A DNA stretch of 64,000 nt from Pseudomonas sp. K2I15 (GTDB taxonomy: Bacteria; Pseudomonadota; Gammaproteobacteria; Pseudomonadales; Pseudomonadaceae). Made by a program: the position numbers and the translations under genes. The notes under the pieces were generated by a model. The model was not told where the DNA came from and did not search any database. It was given only the letters and a program-made list of their open reading frames with translations. Numbering within the stretch: position 1 is the stretch's first letter; each line of letters starts with the position of its first letter. The stretch is taken from assembly GCF_002204795.1 (NCBI RefSeq), contig NZ_NIXO01000002.1, positions 124,001-188,000 on the forward strand, read 5' to 3'. Of the stretch, positions 9,413 through 21,757 are shown one piece after another.

Positions 9413-10411
9413 ATGGATTTGCACGACTTCCTGCAACAGACCCCAGGCTACCCGGACACGGCGGCACTGGGCCGGGCGCTGAGCACGCTGGTAGACAGCG
9501 GCCTGGATCAACTGCCCCGGCCCGGCAGCGGCGAGACCCTGCAACGGTTCAGCCGCCTGGCCCAAGTGGCGGGCCATGACTTGGGGCTGTGCAAGTTGTT
9601 CGAGGGGCATACCGATGCCCTGGCGATCCTCACTGAGTTGGGCAGCCCGCTGCCGCCGCTCGGCAGCACCTGGGGGATGTGGGCCGCCGAGCCGCCCACG
9701 GCCAAGGTGCGAGTGCGGCGCAACGGACAGCGCCTGGTACTGGAAGGCCGCAAGGCCTGGTGCTCCGGCGCGGCGGTGGTCAGCCATGGTTTGCTGACGG
9801 CCTGGGATGACGAGGATCGTCAACAGTTGGTGGCGGTGCAAATGGATCAGCCTGGCGTAACCGTCACCGATGATGGCTGGCGTGCGGTGGGCATGGCGGC
9901 GACGGGCAGCGTTGAGGTGTTGTTCGACCGGGCCACCGGGCTGGCCGTTGGCGGCCCGGGGGATTACCTGGAACGGCCCGGTTTCTGGCAAGGCGGGATC
10001 GGCATCGCCGCGTGCTGGTACGGCGCTGCGCAACGCCTGGCCGAAGCCCTGCGTGAGCACTGCGCACGCAGCAAGGAGCCCCATGCGCTGGCCCATTTGG
10101 GGGCCGTCGACAGCGCCCTGCACAGCGCCGCCTGCGTACTGCGCAACAGTGCCGTACAGATCGACAGGCACCCCAAGGCCAATGCCCAACTGCTGGCCCA
10201 ACGAGCGCGGGCCTGTATCGAAGAGTCCGCCGACCAGGTGATACACCATGTCGGCCGCGCGCTGGGTGCCGGCCCTTATTGCAAGGACGCCCATTTCGCC
10301 CAACTGATGGCGGACTTGCCGGTGTACCTGCGTCAAAGCCATGCCGAGCGGGACCTGGGCGCCCTCGGCCAACAAATTGCTGAACAAACCACAGGGCAGT
10401 GGCAATTATGA
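9413..10411 (+). CDS. Acyl-CoA dehydrogenase-like flavoprotein, unknown substrate
   Basis: 332 aa, shorter than the ~380 aa of classical acyl-CoA dehydrogenases. The N-terminal helices, a middle beta domain (ARKAWCSGAAVVSH-like segment, GMAATGSVEVLFD) and a C-terminal helical bundle (GIGIAACWYGAAQRLAEALREH, then LRQSHAERDLGALGQ) follow the fold. I see no YEG(T/S)-type segment that would carry the usual catalytic Glu, so it may act as a flavin monooxygenase or in another redox role rather than as a beta-oxidation dehydrogenase. It starts 1 bp after glgX and ends in an ATGA overlap with the PIG-L deacetylase gene. It belongs to a four-gene coupled module; its substrate cannot be predicted. Confidence 0.8.
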   Translation: MDLHDFLQQTPGYPDTAALGRALSTLVDSGLDQLPRPGSGETLQRFSRLAQVAGHDLGLCKLFEGHTDALAILTELGSPLPPLGSTWGMWAAEPPTAKVRVRRNGQRLVLEGRKAWCSGAAVVSHGLLTAWDDEDRQQLVAVQMDQPGVTVTDDGWRAVGMAATGSVEVLFDRATGLAVGGPGDYLERPGFWQGGIGIAACWYGAAQRLAEALREHCARSKEPHALAHLGAVDSALHSAACVLRNSAVQIDRHPKANAQLLAQRARACIEESADQVIHHVGRALGAGPYCKDAHFAQLMADLPVYLRQSHAERDLGALGQQIAEQTTGQWQL

Positions 10412-11166
10412 AAACCAACCCTATCGTCGGCCAGGGCACGCCGTTGCACCTGTGGCAAACCTCGTCGCGACTGGCGGAGCTGGCGTGTGTCGACATCGCC
10501 GACCTGGTGCCCGAAGGCAGCCGCGCCGTCATCATCGCGCCCCACCCGGACGATGAAGTGCTGGGTTGCGGCGGCCTGTTGCAAGGTCTAGCCGCCCTTG
10601 ACCGGCCCATGCTGCTGATCTCCGTTACCGATGGCAGCGCCAGCCACCCGGGCTCCCGCCGCTGGCCGGTGGAGCGCCTGAGCGTGGTGCGGCCACAAGA
10701 ATCGGCGCAGGCGCTGCATCGGCTGGGGTTGCCGTTGCATAGCCTGAAATGGCTGCGGGCAGGTTTTCGTGACAGCCAGGTAGCGGCGGGCGAAGAGGAC
10801 TTGAGTCAATTCATCGAACGCTATCTCAAGCCCGGCGACGTGGTCTTCACCACCTGGCGCGAAGACGGCCATTGCGACCATGAAGCCGTAGGCCGCGCCA
10901 GTGCCAAGGCGGCCCGGGCCGTGGGCGCGACCTTGCTGGAGCTGCCCGTGTGGACCTGGCACTGGGCAACCCCCGAAGACAGCCAGGTGCCTTGGCACCG
11001 TGCACGCAAAATTCTCCTTACGCCGCAAGCTGTGGCCCGTAAACGGCACGCTATCCACGCGTTCGCCAGCCAGCTGGAAGGCGATCCGCAGATCGGCCTG
11101 CCGCCGGTGCTCGCACCCTATGTGCTGGAGCGCCTGCTGCAACCGTTTGAAGTGGTGTTTGTATGA
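10408..11166 (+). CDS. PIG-L (LmbE-like) zinc-dependent deacetylase
   Basis: 252-aa PIG-L/LmbE family protein. The family removes N-acetyl groups from GlcNAc-containing small molecules or glycolipids (MshB, BshB and PIG-L are characterised members). The metal/catalytic motif APHPDDEV is intact (H46, D48 general base, D49), as are TDGSASHPGS, the RPQES segment and the DGHCDHEAVGRA His ligand region. No signal peptide or membrane segment is visible, so it is cytoplasmic. The ATG at 10408 overlaps the preceding stop; an in-frame GTG at 10399 is less likely. The stop overlaps the methyltransferase start (ATGA). A paralogue follows at 12607. The substrate is unknown. Confidence 0.88.
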   Translation: MKTNPIVGQGTPLHLWQTSSRLAELACVDIADLVPEGSRAVIIAPHPDDEVLGCGGLLQGLAALDRPMLLISVTDGSASHPGSRRWPVERLSVVRPQESAQALHRLGLPLHSLKWLRAGFRDSQVAAGEEDLSQFIERYLKPGDVVFTTWREDGHCDHEAVGRASAKAARAVGATLLELPVWTWHWATPEDSQVPWHRARKILLTPQAVARKRHAIHAFASQLEGDPQIGLPPVLAPYVLERLLQPFEVVFV

Positions 11167-11762
11167 GCGTCACCACGCCCTATTTCGACCAATTGTTTGC
11201 CGGCAACGACGATCCCTGGGCCTTTCGCCAACGCTGGTACGAGCGGCGCAAACGGGCACTGACCCTCGCGTTGCTGACCCGACCACTCTACGCCTCGATC
11301 TTTGAACCCGGCTGCGCCAATGGCGAGCTGAGCTTTGAGCTGGCCGCACGCTGCGACCGCTTGTTGTGCTGTGACACCGCGCAGGCCGCCGTCAGCCTGG
11401 CGCAGGCTCGGCTCAGCTGTTTCAGCCACGCCAAGGTGCAGCAGAGACGCCTGCCGGAGCAGTGGCCCACCGAGACCTTCGAGCTGATTGTGCTGAGCGA
11501 GCTTTGCTACTACCTGGACCCGAGGGACTTCGATGGGCTGATCGATCACGCCCTCGCCTCCCTCACGGCTGACGGACAAATCCTCGCCTGCCATTGGCGC
11601 CCGCCCATCGAAGGCTGCCCGCAGACGGCCGAACAGGTGCACGCGCGCCTCGGTCAACGCCTGGGCATGCCCCATCTGGTGCAGCATCACGAAAGCGATT
11701 TTCTACTGGACCTGTGGAGCCTCGACGGCACCACAGTTGCGACCCTGGAGGGACTGCGATGA
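11163..11762 (+). CDS. NodS-like SAM-dependent methyltransferase
   Basis: 199-aa class I methyltransferase. Motif I is SIFEPGCANGELSFELAARC (about residues 42-61), followed by an acidic end of strand 2 and VLSELCYYLDPRDF (motif IV region). The start YFDQLFAGNDDPWAFRQRWYERRKRALTLALL is characteristic of the NodS/SAM-N-methyltransferase group that acts on sugar-linked amines. That would fit N-methylation of an amine exposed by the adjacent deacetylase, as NodS does on deacetylated chitooligosaccharides; for this gene it is inference. ATGA overlaps occur at both ends (PIG-L upstream, glycosyltransferase downstream), giving strong translational coupling. Confidence 0.85.
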   Translation: MSVTTPYFDQLFAGNDDPWAFRQRWYERRKRALTLALLTRPLYASIFEPGCANGELSFELAARCDRLLCCDTAQAAVSLAQARLSCFSHAKVQQRRLPEQWPTETFELIVLSELCYYLDPRDFDGLIDHALASLTADGQILACHWRPPIEGCPQTAEQVHARLGQRLGMPHLVQHHESDFLLDLWSLDGTTVATLEGLR

Positions 11763-12418
11763 TCGGCATCCTGATACCCGTGCACAACGAAGAAACACTG
11801 CTGCCCGACTGCCTGAAAGCCGCGATGGTCGCGGCCAGTCATCCGGGGTTGCAGGGTGAAGAGGTGCAGATTCTGGCAGTGCTCGACAGTTGCAGCGATC
11901 GCAGCGCCGTCATCGCCCGCGAATACCAGGTACACAGCCTGGAAGTGCAGGCGCGTAACGTGGGCCACGTGCGCGGCGTGGGTGCGCGGTACTTGCTCAA
12001 CAACGGCGCCCGCTGGATTTCCTGCACCGACGCCGACAGCCGCGTCGCCCCGGATTGGCTGGTGGCGCAGTTGGCCTTGGGCGTGGATGCGGTGTGCGGC
12101 ACGGTGACGGTGGATGCCTGGAGCGAAGGCTTCGACCCGGCGGCGCAAATTCGCTATCACCAGGCCTATGAGGCCCGGGACGGGCATCGGCATATCCATG
12201 GCGCCAACCTCGGCGTCAGCGCCGGGGCCTACGTGCGTGCCGGCGGCTTTGAGCCTTTGCCCTGCCATGAAGATGTGGAGCTGGTGCGCCAACTGGAGCG
12301 CTGCGGTGCTTCGATTGCCTGGAGTCACTCGCCCCAGGTGATCACCAGCGCCCGTCTGGATTGCCGGGCACAAGGCGGCTTTGGTGATTACCTGAAAAGC
12401 CTGATGCAGGCCTCCTGA
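11759..12418 (+). CDS. Family 2 glycosyltransferase
   Basis: 219-aa GT-A fold enzyme. It opens with IGILIPVHNEETLLPDCL, typical of GT2; the nucleotide-sugar DxD motif is CTDADSRV, and the acceptor region is ANLGVSAGAYVRAGGFEPLPCHEDVELVRQLE (ED as the likely base). There are no transmembrane segments, so it is a soluble cytoplasmic transferase. The start overlaps the methyltransferase stop (ATGA). It is the last gene of the coupled module; 188 bp then separate it from the second PIG-L gene. Together the module could glycosylate, deacetylate and N-methylate a small molecule; donor and acceptor are unknown. Confidence 0.86.
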   Translation: MIGILIPVHNEETLLPDCLKAAMVAASHPGLQGEEVQILAVLDSCSDRSAVIAREYQVHSLEVQARNVGHVRGVGARYLLNNGARWISCTDADSRVAPDWLVAQLALGVDAVCGTVTVDAWSEGFDPAAQIRYHQAYEARDGHRHIHGANLGVSAGAYVRAGGFEPLPCHEDVELVRQLERCGASIAWSHSPQVITSARLDCRAQGGFGDYLKSLMQAS

Positions 12419-12606
12419 AAAAATAGCGACATTGAACGGTGTGAAAGCAACGATTCGTAACTATCATCAGTACTCCTAGCACGGCAATCCAGGGTTGGAA
12501 CGCCGTCGCGCCGCGAGCGTCGGTTGCATGACGCTCGTGTACCAACAAGAGCCGTCCCGTCAACGGGGTACGGCCTGCACCACCGATGAACAAGGACGTG
12601 ACACCC
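12419..12606 (+). promoter_or_regulatory. Intergenic leader with an 8-bp hairpin upstream of the second PIG-L gene
   Basis: This 188-bp gap separates the glycosyltransferase from the second PIG-L gene. CGAGCGTC (12514-12521) and GACGCTCG (12530-12537) form a perfect 8-bp stem with an 8-nt loop. No T-tract follows. AAGGA at 12592-12596 supports a start at 12607. I cannot assign a clear -35/-10 pair. Confidence 0.4.
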
Positions 12607-13368
12607 ATGAGACCTGCACCGTTAAATGACAACCGCCGGGGCCCCGCGCAAATCTGGAACAGCGCCCCGCAACTCGCGCAAATTCCTGCTATCAATCCTG
12701 CAACCCTGGTGCCCGAAGGCGCCCGAGTGGTGGTGATCGCCCCACACCCTGGCGACGAAGTGATCGCCTGTGGCGGCCTGCTGCAATTGCTCAGCACCCG
12801 TGAATACGCCCTGCAACTGATCTCCATCACCGACGGCAGCGCCAGTCATCCGGGCTCTACCGTGTGGCCGGCCAAACGCCTGAGCGTGGTGCGCCCCCAG
12901 GAAAGTGTCGAGGCCCTGCGCCGCCTGGGTGTGCCCTTGCACAGCCTGAAATGGATTCGCGGCGGCTTTGCCGACAACGCCCTGGCGGCGCGGGAACAGC
13001 AAATGAGCCAGTTCATTGCCCGCTACCTGCAACCCGGCGACGTGGTCTTCACCACTTGGCGCAACGACGGTAACAACGACCATGACGCCGTAGGCCGCGC
13101 CGCCGCCAAAGCCTGCGCGCTCAAAGGCGTGCACCTGCACGAGCTGCCGATTTGGGCGTGGCACTGGCCCGTTCGCGAGACGGCCGCCATCCCCTGGCAG
13201 CGTGCACGCAAAGTACGGCTCGACACCTGGAGCGTCGCCCGCAAGCTGCATGCCGCCCATGCCTATGCCAGCCAATTGGCAGGTGACCCGGAAATCGGCC
13301 TGGCGCCGATACTGGCGCAGGTGCTGCTGGAGCGCATGCGTGAGCCCTATGAGATTGTGTTTTTGTAG
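12607..13368 (+). CDS. PIG-L family protein lacking the catalytic-base Asp
   Basis: 253-aa paralogue of the deacetylase at 10408, aligned along its full length (VPEGARVVVIAPHP, ISITDGSASHPGS, RLSVVRPQES, PGDVVFTTWRNDG, DHDAVGRA). The catalytic motif reads HPGDE instead of HPDDE: the codon at 12751-12753 is GGC (Gly49), where MshB-type enzymes have the Asp that acts as general base. The other metal ligands (H47, D50 and the His in DHDAVG) remain. It may bind metal and ligand without hydrolysing, or act as a regulatory partner of the active copy. The start at 12607 is chosen for its AAGGA site; an ATG at 12586 would add seven residues. Confidence 0.85.
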   Translation: MRPAPLNDNRRGPAQIWNSAPQLAQIPAINPATLVPEGARVVVIAPHPGDEVIACGGLLQLLSTREYALQLISITDGSASHPGSTVWPAKRLSVVRPQESVEALRRLGVPLHSLKWIRGGFADNALAAREQQMSQFIARYLQPGDVVFTTWRNDGNNDHDAVGRAAAKACALKGVHLHELPIWAWHWPVRETAAIPWQRARKVRLDTWSVARKLHAAHAYASQLAGDPEIGLAPILAQVLLERMREPYEIVFL

Positions 13369-13411
13369 CCCCGGCTACCCTCGTCTATACCTGTTATTTC
13401 TCACAGTAGCG

Positions 13412-13429
13412 GCGCTGCCTATGCAGCGC
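13412..13429 (+). terminator. Possible weak terminator hairpin after the second PIG-L gene
   Basis: GCGCTGC (13412-13418), loop CTAT and GCAGCGC (13423-13429) make a perfect 7-bp GC stem 44 bp after the PIG-L stop. There is no following T-run, so intrinsic termination is uncertain. Confidence 0.35.
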
Positions 13430-13478
13430 TAACGTGATAGCCCGCGCTTGCCCCTCAGGCGTCCAGCGAGGGCGAATC

Positions 13479-15953
13479 ATGACCCCACGGCTTGCAACCC
13501 TGATGCACTTGGGAATCTTCTCTTCAGCCTTGCTGGCGGGATGGCCGCTGGCTGCTTTCGCCGATTGCGTCCTGACGCCCACCACCGGCGATGACACATT
13601 CACCTGCAGCAGCGGCACCAGCGCGGGGGTTGTCGACACGGCAGGCAACAACACACTGCTGTTCCCCCCTTCCGGCACTGGCGTGATCAATGGCGACGTG
13701 ACGTTCGGGCCGGGCCGTGACCTCATCACCATGAACTCAGGCACCCTCGATGGTTCGGTGAACATGGGCGACGGTGCCAATATCTTCCAGCTCTTCGGCG
13801 GCACGATAACCGGCAGCGTCATCCAGGGCACTGGCAACGGTATTGTGCAAATCAGCCAGGGCAGCGCCGGGGCCGTCATCCAGGGGTTGGGCAACAATAA
13901 TTTTTCCATGAGCGGCGGCACCATTGCGTCCGTGACCCAAGGCGATGGAAACAACGAGGCGAACCTGAGCACCGGCCGGATCATCGGCGACATGACCGCC
14001 GGGGATGGCAACAACACCGTCACCGTTTCCAATGGCGCCATTGGCGGCAAGATCAGTGTTGGCAATGGCGACAACCAGATTCTGATCAAGGGCGGCGATA
14101 TCGCCGAGGGCGTCTTTACCGGAAACGGCAACAACGTGTTCACCTGGAACACTGCCGGGCTGATTCACGGCCCGATCGTGACCGGCAGCGGCACCGACCG
14201 GGCGTTCCTCTACAACCTGACTGAAACCACCTTGTCGTCCACGCCTCTGCTGGATGGCGGCCTGGACAACGACTCGCTGACGTTCGACAACACGAAATCC
14301 GCCACGCCGCAGCGTTACGTCGACTGGGAAACTGTCACCCTCAACAATGGCTCGGTGTTTACCCTGGGCAGCGGCACATTCACCCTTGGCGACGCCGGTA
14401 CTCACACCGGGACGATGGACATCAACGTCGGCACGTTAGTGGTCACCCAAGGCAGCATCAGCCCCTTTACCACCGGCCAGCTCACCACCGTGAACAATGG
14501 CGGGCTGATCGACATGACCAGCGCGAGCAGCACCGCCACCGATAGCCTGACCATCAACGGCAACTACACCGGCAACAATGGCCGGCTGGCGTTGCAAAGC
14601 GTGCTTGGCGGCGACGGTTCTCCCAGCGACAAACTGATTGTCAGCCAGGGCAGCATTCAGGGTACGACAGGCATCAGCATCACCAACCTGGGTGGCCCCG
14701 GTGGCCAGACCGTGCAGAACGGTATCCAGGTGGTGCAGGCCATCAATGGCGCCACCGGCAGTGACCTGGCTTTTTCCCTGCCAAACGGTTCGGTCTCCGC
14801 CGGGGCCTTCGAGTACTACCTGTACAAGGGCGGCGTCACACCCGGCACCGCGCAAAACTGGTACTTGCGCTCGTCAGTTGAGGCCCCACCGCTGCCCAAT
14901 CCACAAGACCCTGGCGGCCCTGTAGGCATTTTCCCACCTGTCCCTGCCGACGGTACACCGGGAACGCCAGGGATTTTCCCGGGGGAGGAACCCATTCCGA
15001 TTTACCGCCCGGAAGTGGCGGACTATTCGGTGTTGTTCCCCGCCGTGCAGCAACTGGTCCAGGGCATGATGAGCACGTATCACGAGCGCATGGGTGACCA
15101 AGGCCCGCCACAACAGAGCGGCGCGATACCTGCGGGATGGGCCAGGGTGTTTGGCAGCAGCACGCGCCAGTCCTTTTCCGGCACCGTCAGCCCAAGCCTG
15201 GACAGCTCGCTGTCGGGCTTCCAGGTGGGCACCGACCTTTATGCCTGGACCTCGGACAATGGCCTGACGCAGCGTGTGGGGTTCTTTGTCGGCCACAGCC
15301 GCTTGACCGGCAACGTGGCAGGGTTTTCCGGTGGTTTCCAGAACACCGACACGGGCGACATCACCTTGCGCGCCGACAGCCTGGGCACCTACTGGACCCT
15401 GATCGGCGCCAACCGCGCGTACCTGGACCTGGTGCTGATGGGCACCCGGTTCGATGGCCACGACGAATCCAGCCGGGGCGTCAAACTGCAAACCAGAGGG
15501 CACAACGTGGCGGGTTCGGCAGAGGTTGGCATGCCCTTCGCGGTTTCCGAGCATTGGGAGGTGGAGCCGCAGGCCCAGGTGATCCTTGATCGTACCTGGC
15601 TGGACAGTCAGAACGACGGCATCGCGGATATCTCGTTCAACGCCGACACTCATGTCACCACTCGCGTCGGGGTTCGTTTGCGCGGCGACTACAAGGTCAG
15701 CGGGATGCCGATGCAACCTTACCTGCGGGCCAATGTGTGGCATGCCGGGGCCGGGAGCAACACCGTTACGTTCAATGAATCGACGGCTATCAATACCGAA
15801 CAGCAATCCACCACGATGGACGTCAGCGCCGGGGCGACGCTGCAGGTTTCGAATACCGTGAGGGTGTATGGCGAGGTGGGGTACAACCAGAATCTGGACA
15901 GTAACCAGCTCAATGGGCGGGAAGGCACGATTGGCCTAAAGGTCGACTTCTAA
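13479..15953 (+). CDS. Autotransporter with repetitive passenger and C-terminal beta-barrel
   Basis: 824-aa type Va secreted protein. The ATG at 13479 (GCGAGGG site) gives a signal peptide MTPRLATLMHLGIFSSALLAG...AAFA, cleaved before DCV. Residues ~95-235 hold about seven units of 19-21 residues, each starting G(D/N/L)GNN and carrying a GG/G-turn, the pattern of a parallel beta-helix passenger. A second beta-rich section runs to ~455. Residues ~465-510 are a Pro/Gly-rich linker (PPLPNPQDPGGPVG...). The last ~290 residues form the autotransporter barrel, ending in GEVGYNQNLDSNQLNGREGTIGLKVDF with a terminal Phe. No protease or lipase motif is seen in the passenger; adhesion is a guess. Confidence 0.88.
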   Translation: MTPRLATLMHLGIFSSALLAGWPLAAFADCVLTPTTGDDTFTCSSGTSAGVVDTAGNNTLLFPPSGTGVINGDVTFGPGRDLITMNSGTLDGSVNMGDGANIFQLFGGTITGSVIQGTGNGIVQISQGSAGAVIQGLGNNNFSMSGGTIASVTQGDGNNEANLSTGRIIGDMTAGDGNNTVTVSNGAIGGKISVGNGDNQILIKGGDIAEGVFTGNGNNVFTWNTAGLIHGPIVTGSGTDRAFLYNLTETTLSSTPLLDGGLDNDSLTFDNTKSATPQRYVDWETVTLNNGSVFTLGSGTFTLGDAGTHTGTMDINVGTLVVTQGSISPFTTGQLTTVNNGGLIDMTSASSTATDSLTINGNYTGNNGRLALQSVLGGDGSPSDKLIVSQGSIQGTTGISITNLGGPGGQTVQNGIQVVQAINGATGSDLAFSLPNGSVSAGAFEYYLYKGGVTPGTAQNWYLRSSVEAPPLPNPQDPGGPVGIFPPVPADGTPGTPGIFPGEEPIPIYRPEVADYSVLFPAVQQLVQGMMSTYHERMGDQGPPQQSGAIPAGWARVFGSSTRQSFSGTVSPSLDSSLSGFQVGTDLYAWTSDNGLTQRVGFFVGHSRLTGNVAGFSGGFQNTDTGDITLRADSLGTYWTLIGANRAYLDLVLMGTRFDGHDESSRGVKLQTRGHNVAGSAEVGMPFAVSEHWEVEPQAQVILDRTWLDSQNDGIADISFNADTHVTTRVGVRLRGDYKVSGMPMQPYLRANVWHAGAGSNTVTFNESTAINTEQQSTTMDVSAGATLQVSNTVRVYGEVGYNQNLDSNQLNGREGTIGLKVDF

Positions 15954-15955
15954 CC

Positions 15956-16055
15956 TGTAGGAGCGAGCTTGCTCGCGAAGGTCGTCAACGATAACGCGCC
16001 AAATCTGAATAAACGCGGTGTCTTGACGTTTTTCGCGAGCAAGCTCGCTCCTACA
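15956..16055. repeat. REP doublet (BIME), 100 bp, between convergent genes
   Basis: Two inverted copies of the Pseudomonas REP core TGTAGGAGCGAGCTTGCTCG (15956 onward, and its complement ending at 16055) flank about 56 bp of spacer. It starts 3 bp after the autotransporter stop and ends 10 bp before the glgB stop, so it separates two convergent genes and could serve as a bidirectional transcription barrier. Confidence 0.9.
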
Positions 16056-16065
16056 AGGGCGGCGG

Positions 16066-18296
16066 TCAGCCTTCGGGTCGCAGGATCAACACACCCAACG
16101 GCGGCAGGTTCAACGACAGCGACAAGGGCTGCCCATGCTTGGGCTCCTCCTCGGTAAACGCTCCACCTCCGTTGCCGAAGTTGGACCCGGCATAGGTATC
16201 AGCGTCGCTGTTGATCACCTCGCTCCAACGCCCGGCAAACGGCACGCCGACCTTGTAGGCTTCCCTCGGCACAGGGGTAAAGTTGGCCACCACCAGCACC
16301 GGCCGACCGTCCTTGCTCCAGCGCAGCCAGGCATAGACGCTGTTGATCGCATCATCCCCAATCAGCCACTGGAAGCCCTGTGGCGCGTCGTCCTGGTCGT
16401 GCAGCGCAGGCTCTTCGCGGTACAGGCGGTTGAGGTCGCCCACCAGCTTCTGCACGCCCCGGTGTTCCGGGTATTGCAGCAGGTACCAGTCCAGTTGCTG
16501 GTCGTGGTTCCACTCGCGCCATTGGCCGAATTCGCAACCCATGAACAGCAGTTTCTTGCCCGGGTGCATCCACATGAAGCTCAGGTAGGCCCGCAGGTTG
16601 GCAAATTTCTGCCAGCGGTCACCGGGCATCTTGTCGATCAGCGAGTGTTTGCCGTGCACCACTTCATCGTGGGAAATCGGCAGGATAAAGCGCTCGGACC
16701 AGGCATACACCAGGCCAAAACTCAGCTCGTTGTGATGATGAGCGCGGTACACCGGGTCTTGCTGAATGTAGTGCAGCGAATCGTGCATCCAGCCCATGTT
16801 CCACTTGTAGTTGAAACCCAGGCCGCCCTGTTGGGTCGGCTGGCTCACGCCCGGCCAGGCGGTGGATTCCTCGGCGATCACCAGGGCGCCGGGGGCTTCC
16901 AGGGCCACCACGTCGTTGAGGTGACGCAGGAAGTCGATGGCTTCAAGGTTTTCACGCCCGCCGTGGCGGTTCGGCACCCACTCACCGGCCTTGCGCGAAT
17001 AGTCGCGATAGAGCATCGACGCCACGGCATCCACCCGCAGGCCGTCGATATGGAAATGCTTGAGCCAGTGCAACGCCGAGGCCAGCATAAAGCCGTGGAC
17101 TTCGGTGCGCCCGAGGTTGTAGATCAGGGTGTCCCAATCCTGGTGGAAGCCTTCCAGCGGGTTGGCGTATTCGTACAATGCAGTGCCGTCGAATTGCGCC
17201 AGGCCGTGGGTGTCAGTGGGGAAGTGCGCCGGTACCCAATCGAGGATCACGCCGATATCAGCCTGGTGACAGGCGTTGACGAAAAACGCGAAATCGTCCG
17301 GCGAACCGAAGCGCGCCGTCGGGGCAAATTGCGAGAGCGCCTGATAGCCCCACGAGCCGCCAAACGGGTGCTCCATGATCGGCATCAGTTCGATGTGAGT
17401 GAAGCCCAGTTGCTGCACGTACGGGATCAACCGCTCGGCCATTTCACGCCAACCGTACTGGCGCGACACTTCGCCGACTTCGTCCAACTCGCACTGCCAG
17501 GAGCCGGCATGCAGCTCGTAGATCGACAAGGGTGCGCTGGGCTTTTGCCGCTCGCCGCGCGACTGCATCCAGTCGTGGTCCTGCCAGTCAACCTGCAACG
17601 GCGAGGCGACTTTGGAGGCGGTATCCGGCGGCATCTGCGTGGCCAGGGCCATCGGGTCAGCCTTGAGCGGCAGAATGCCGTGGGCACCGAGTATTTCGTA
17701 TTTGTAGGCGGCGCCCGGTTGCAGGCGCGGGATGAAAATTTCCCAGACCCCGGACGGATGACGCAGGCGCATCGGATGACGGCGCCCGTCCCATATATTG
17801 AAGTCGCCTACCACCGACACCCGGCGGGCATTCGGTGCCCACACGGCAAAGCGCACACCCTGAATGCCGTCGACGCTGGTTACTTGTGCGCCCAGGCAAC
17901 TGCTCAAGTCGCGGTGATTGCCTTCGGCGAACAAGTACAAATCCATCTCGCCCAGCAGCAACTGGCTGAAGCTGTAAGGGTCTTCGGTGATCTGTTCGCC
18001 ACCGGCCCACTGGATCTTCAGCAGATACGCCTGGCGGCTGCCGAAATGCCCGACAAACAAGCCAGGCACCTGGGTCGCATCGAGGCTGCCGATGGGCTCG
18101 CCACTGTCCTTGGCCAGCACCTGGACACTCAAGGCTTCAGGCAGGAAAGCCCGAATGAATTGGCCGCCCTGCTCGTCATCATGGGGCCCGAGGATCGAGA
18201 ACGGATCATGGTGTTCGGCCCTTACCAGGGCTTCGATATCAGCAGGCTTGGGCATCACACTCAACTTTTCCTGCAGCGGTTCTTTGCTTGTAAAAC

Positions 18297-18300
<4 letters not shown>
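16066..18300 (-). CDS. glgB: 1,4-alpha-glucan branching enzyme
   Basis: 744-aa GH13 enzyme that introduces alpha-1,6 branches into the glucan made by GlgE or GlgA. It has an extra N-terminal domain (residues ~15-110, [15 protein letters not shown]), then CBM48 ([30 protein letters not shown]) and the barrel with [10 protein letters not shown], the nucleophile in [20 protein letters not shown] and the acid/base in [13 protein letters not shown], followed by [12 protein letters not shown]. The start ATG overlaps the stop of the treS-maltokinase gene upstream on the same strand (4 bp), so the two are translationally coupled. Normal length; no unusual residues. Confidence 0.96.
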
Positions 18301-21644
<3,344 letters not shown>

Positions 21645-21693
21645 TGGAAACTCCTGGGAATTCTGAAAAATCTGCCTGAAGGAACTCGGTCAA

Positions 21694-21721
21694 TGTGGGA
21701 GCGGGCTTGCTCGCTCCCACA
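21694..21721. repeat. Single REP-type palindrome between glgE and treS
   Basis: TGTGGGAGCG (21694 onward) and its complement CGCTCCCACA (ending 21721) form a perfect stem around GGCTTGCT. It uses the GTGGGAGCGGG variant of the local REP core. It lies in the 113-bp gap between glgE and treS, both on the - strand, and could protect upstream glgE mRNA or lower downstream expression. Confidence 0.8.
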
Positions 21722-21757
21722 TTTGATCTCCAGTGGTTTGGAGATCGGTGCTCGGCT

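Noticed and set aside
13767..14183. Direct repeats in the autotransporter as a CRISPR or satellite array
   Set aside because: The repetition is at protein level; DNA units are diverged and in frame, with no constant repeat or unique spacer pattern.
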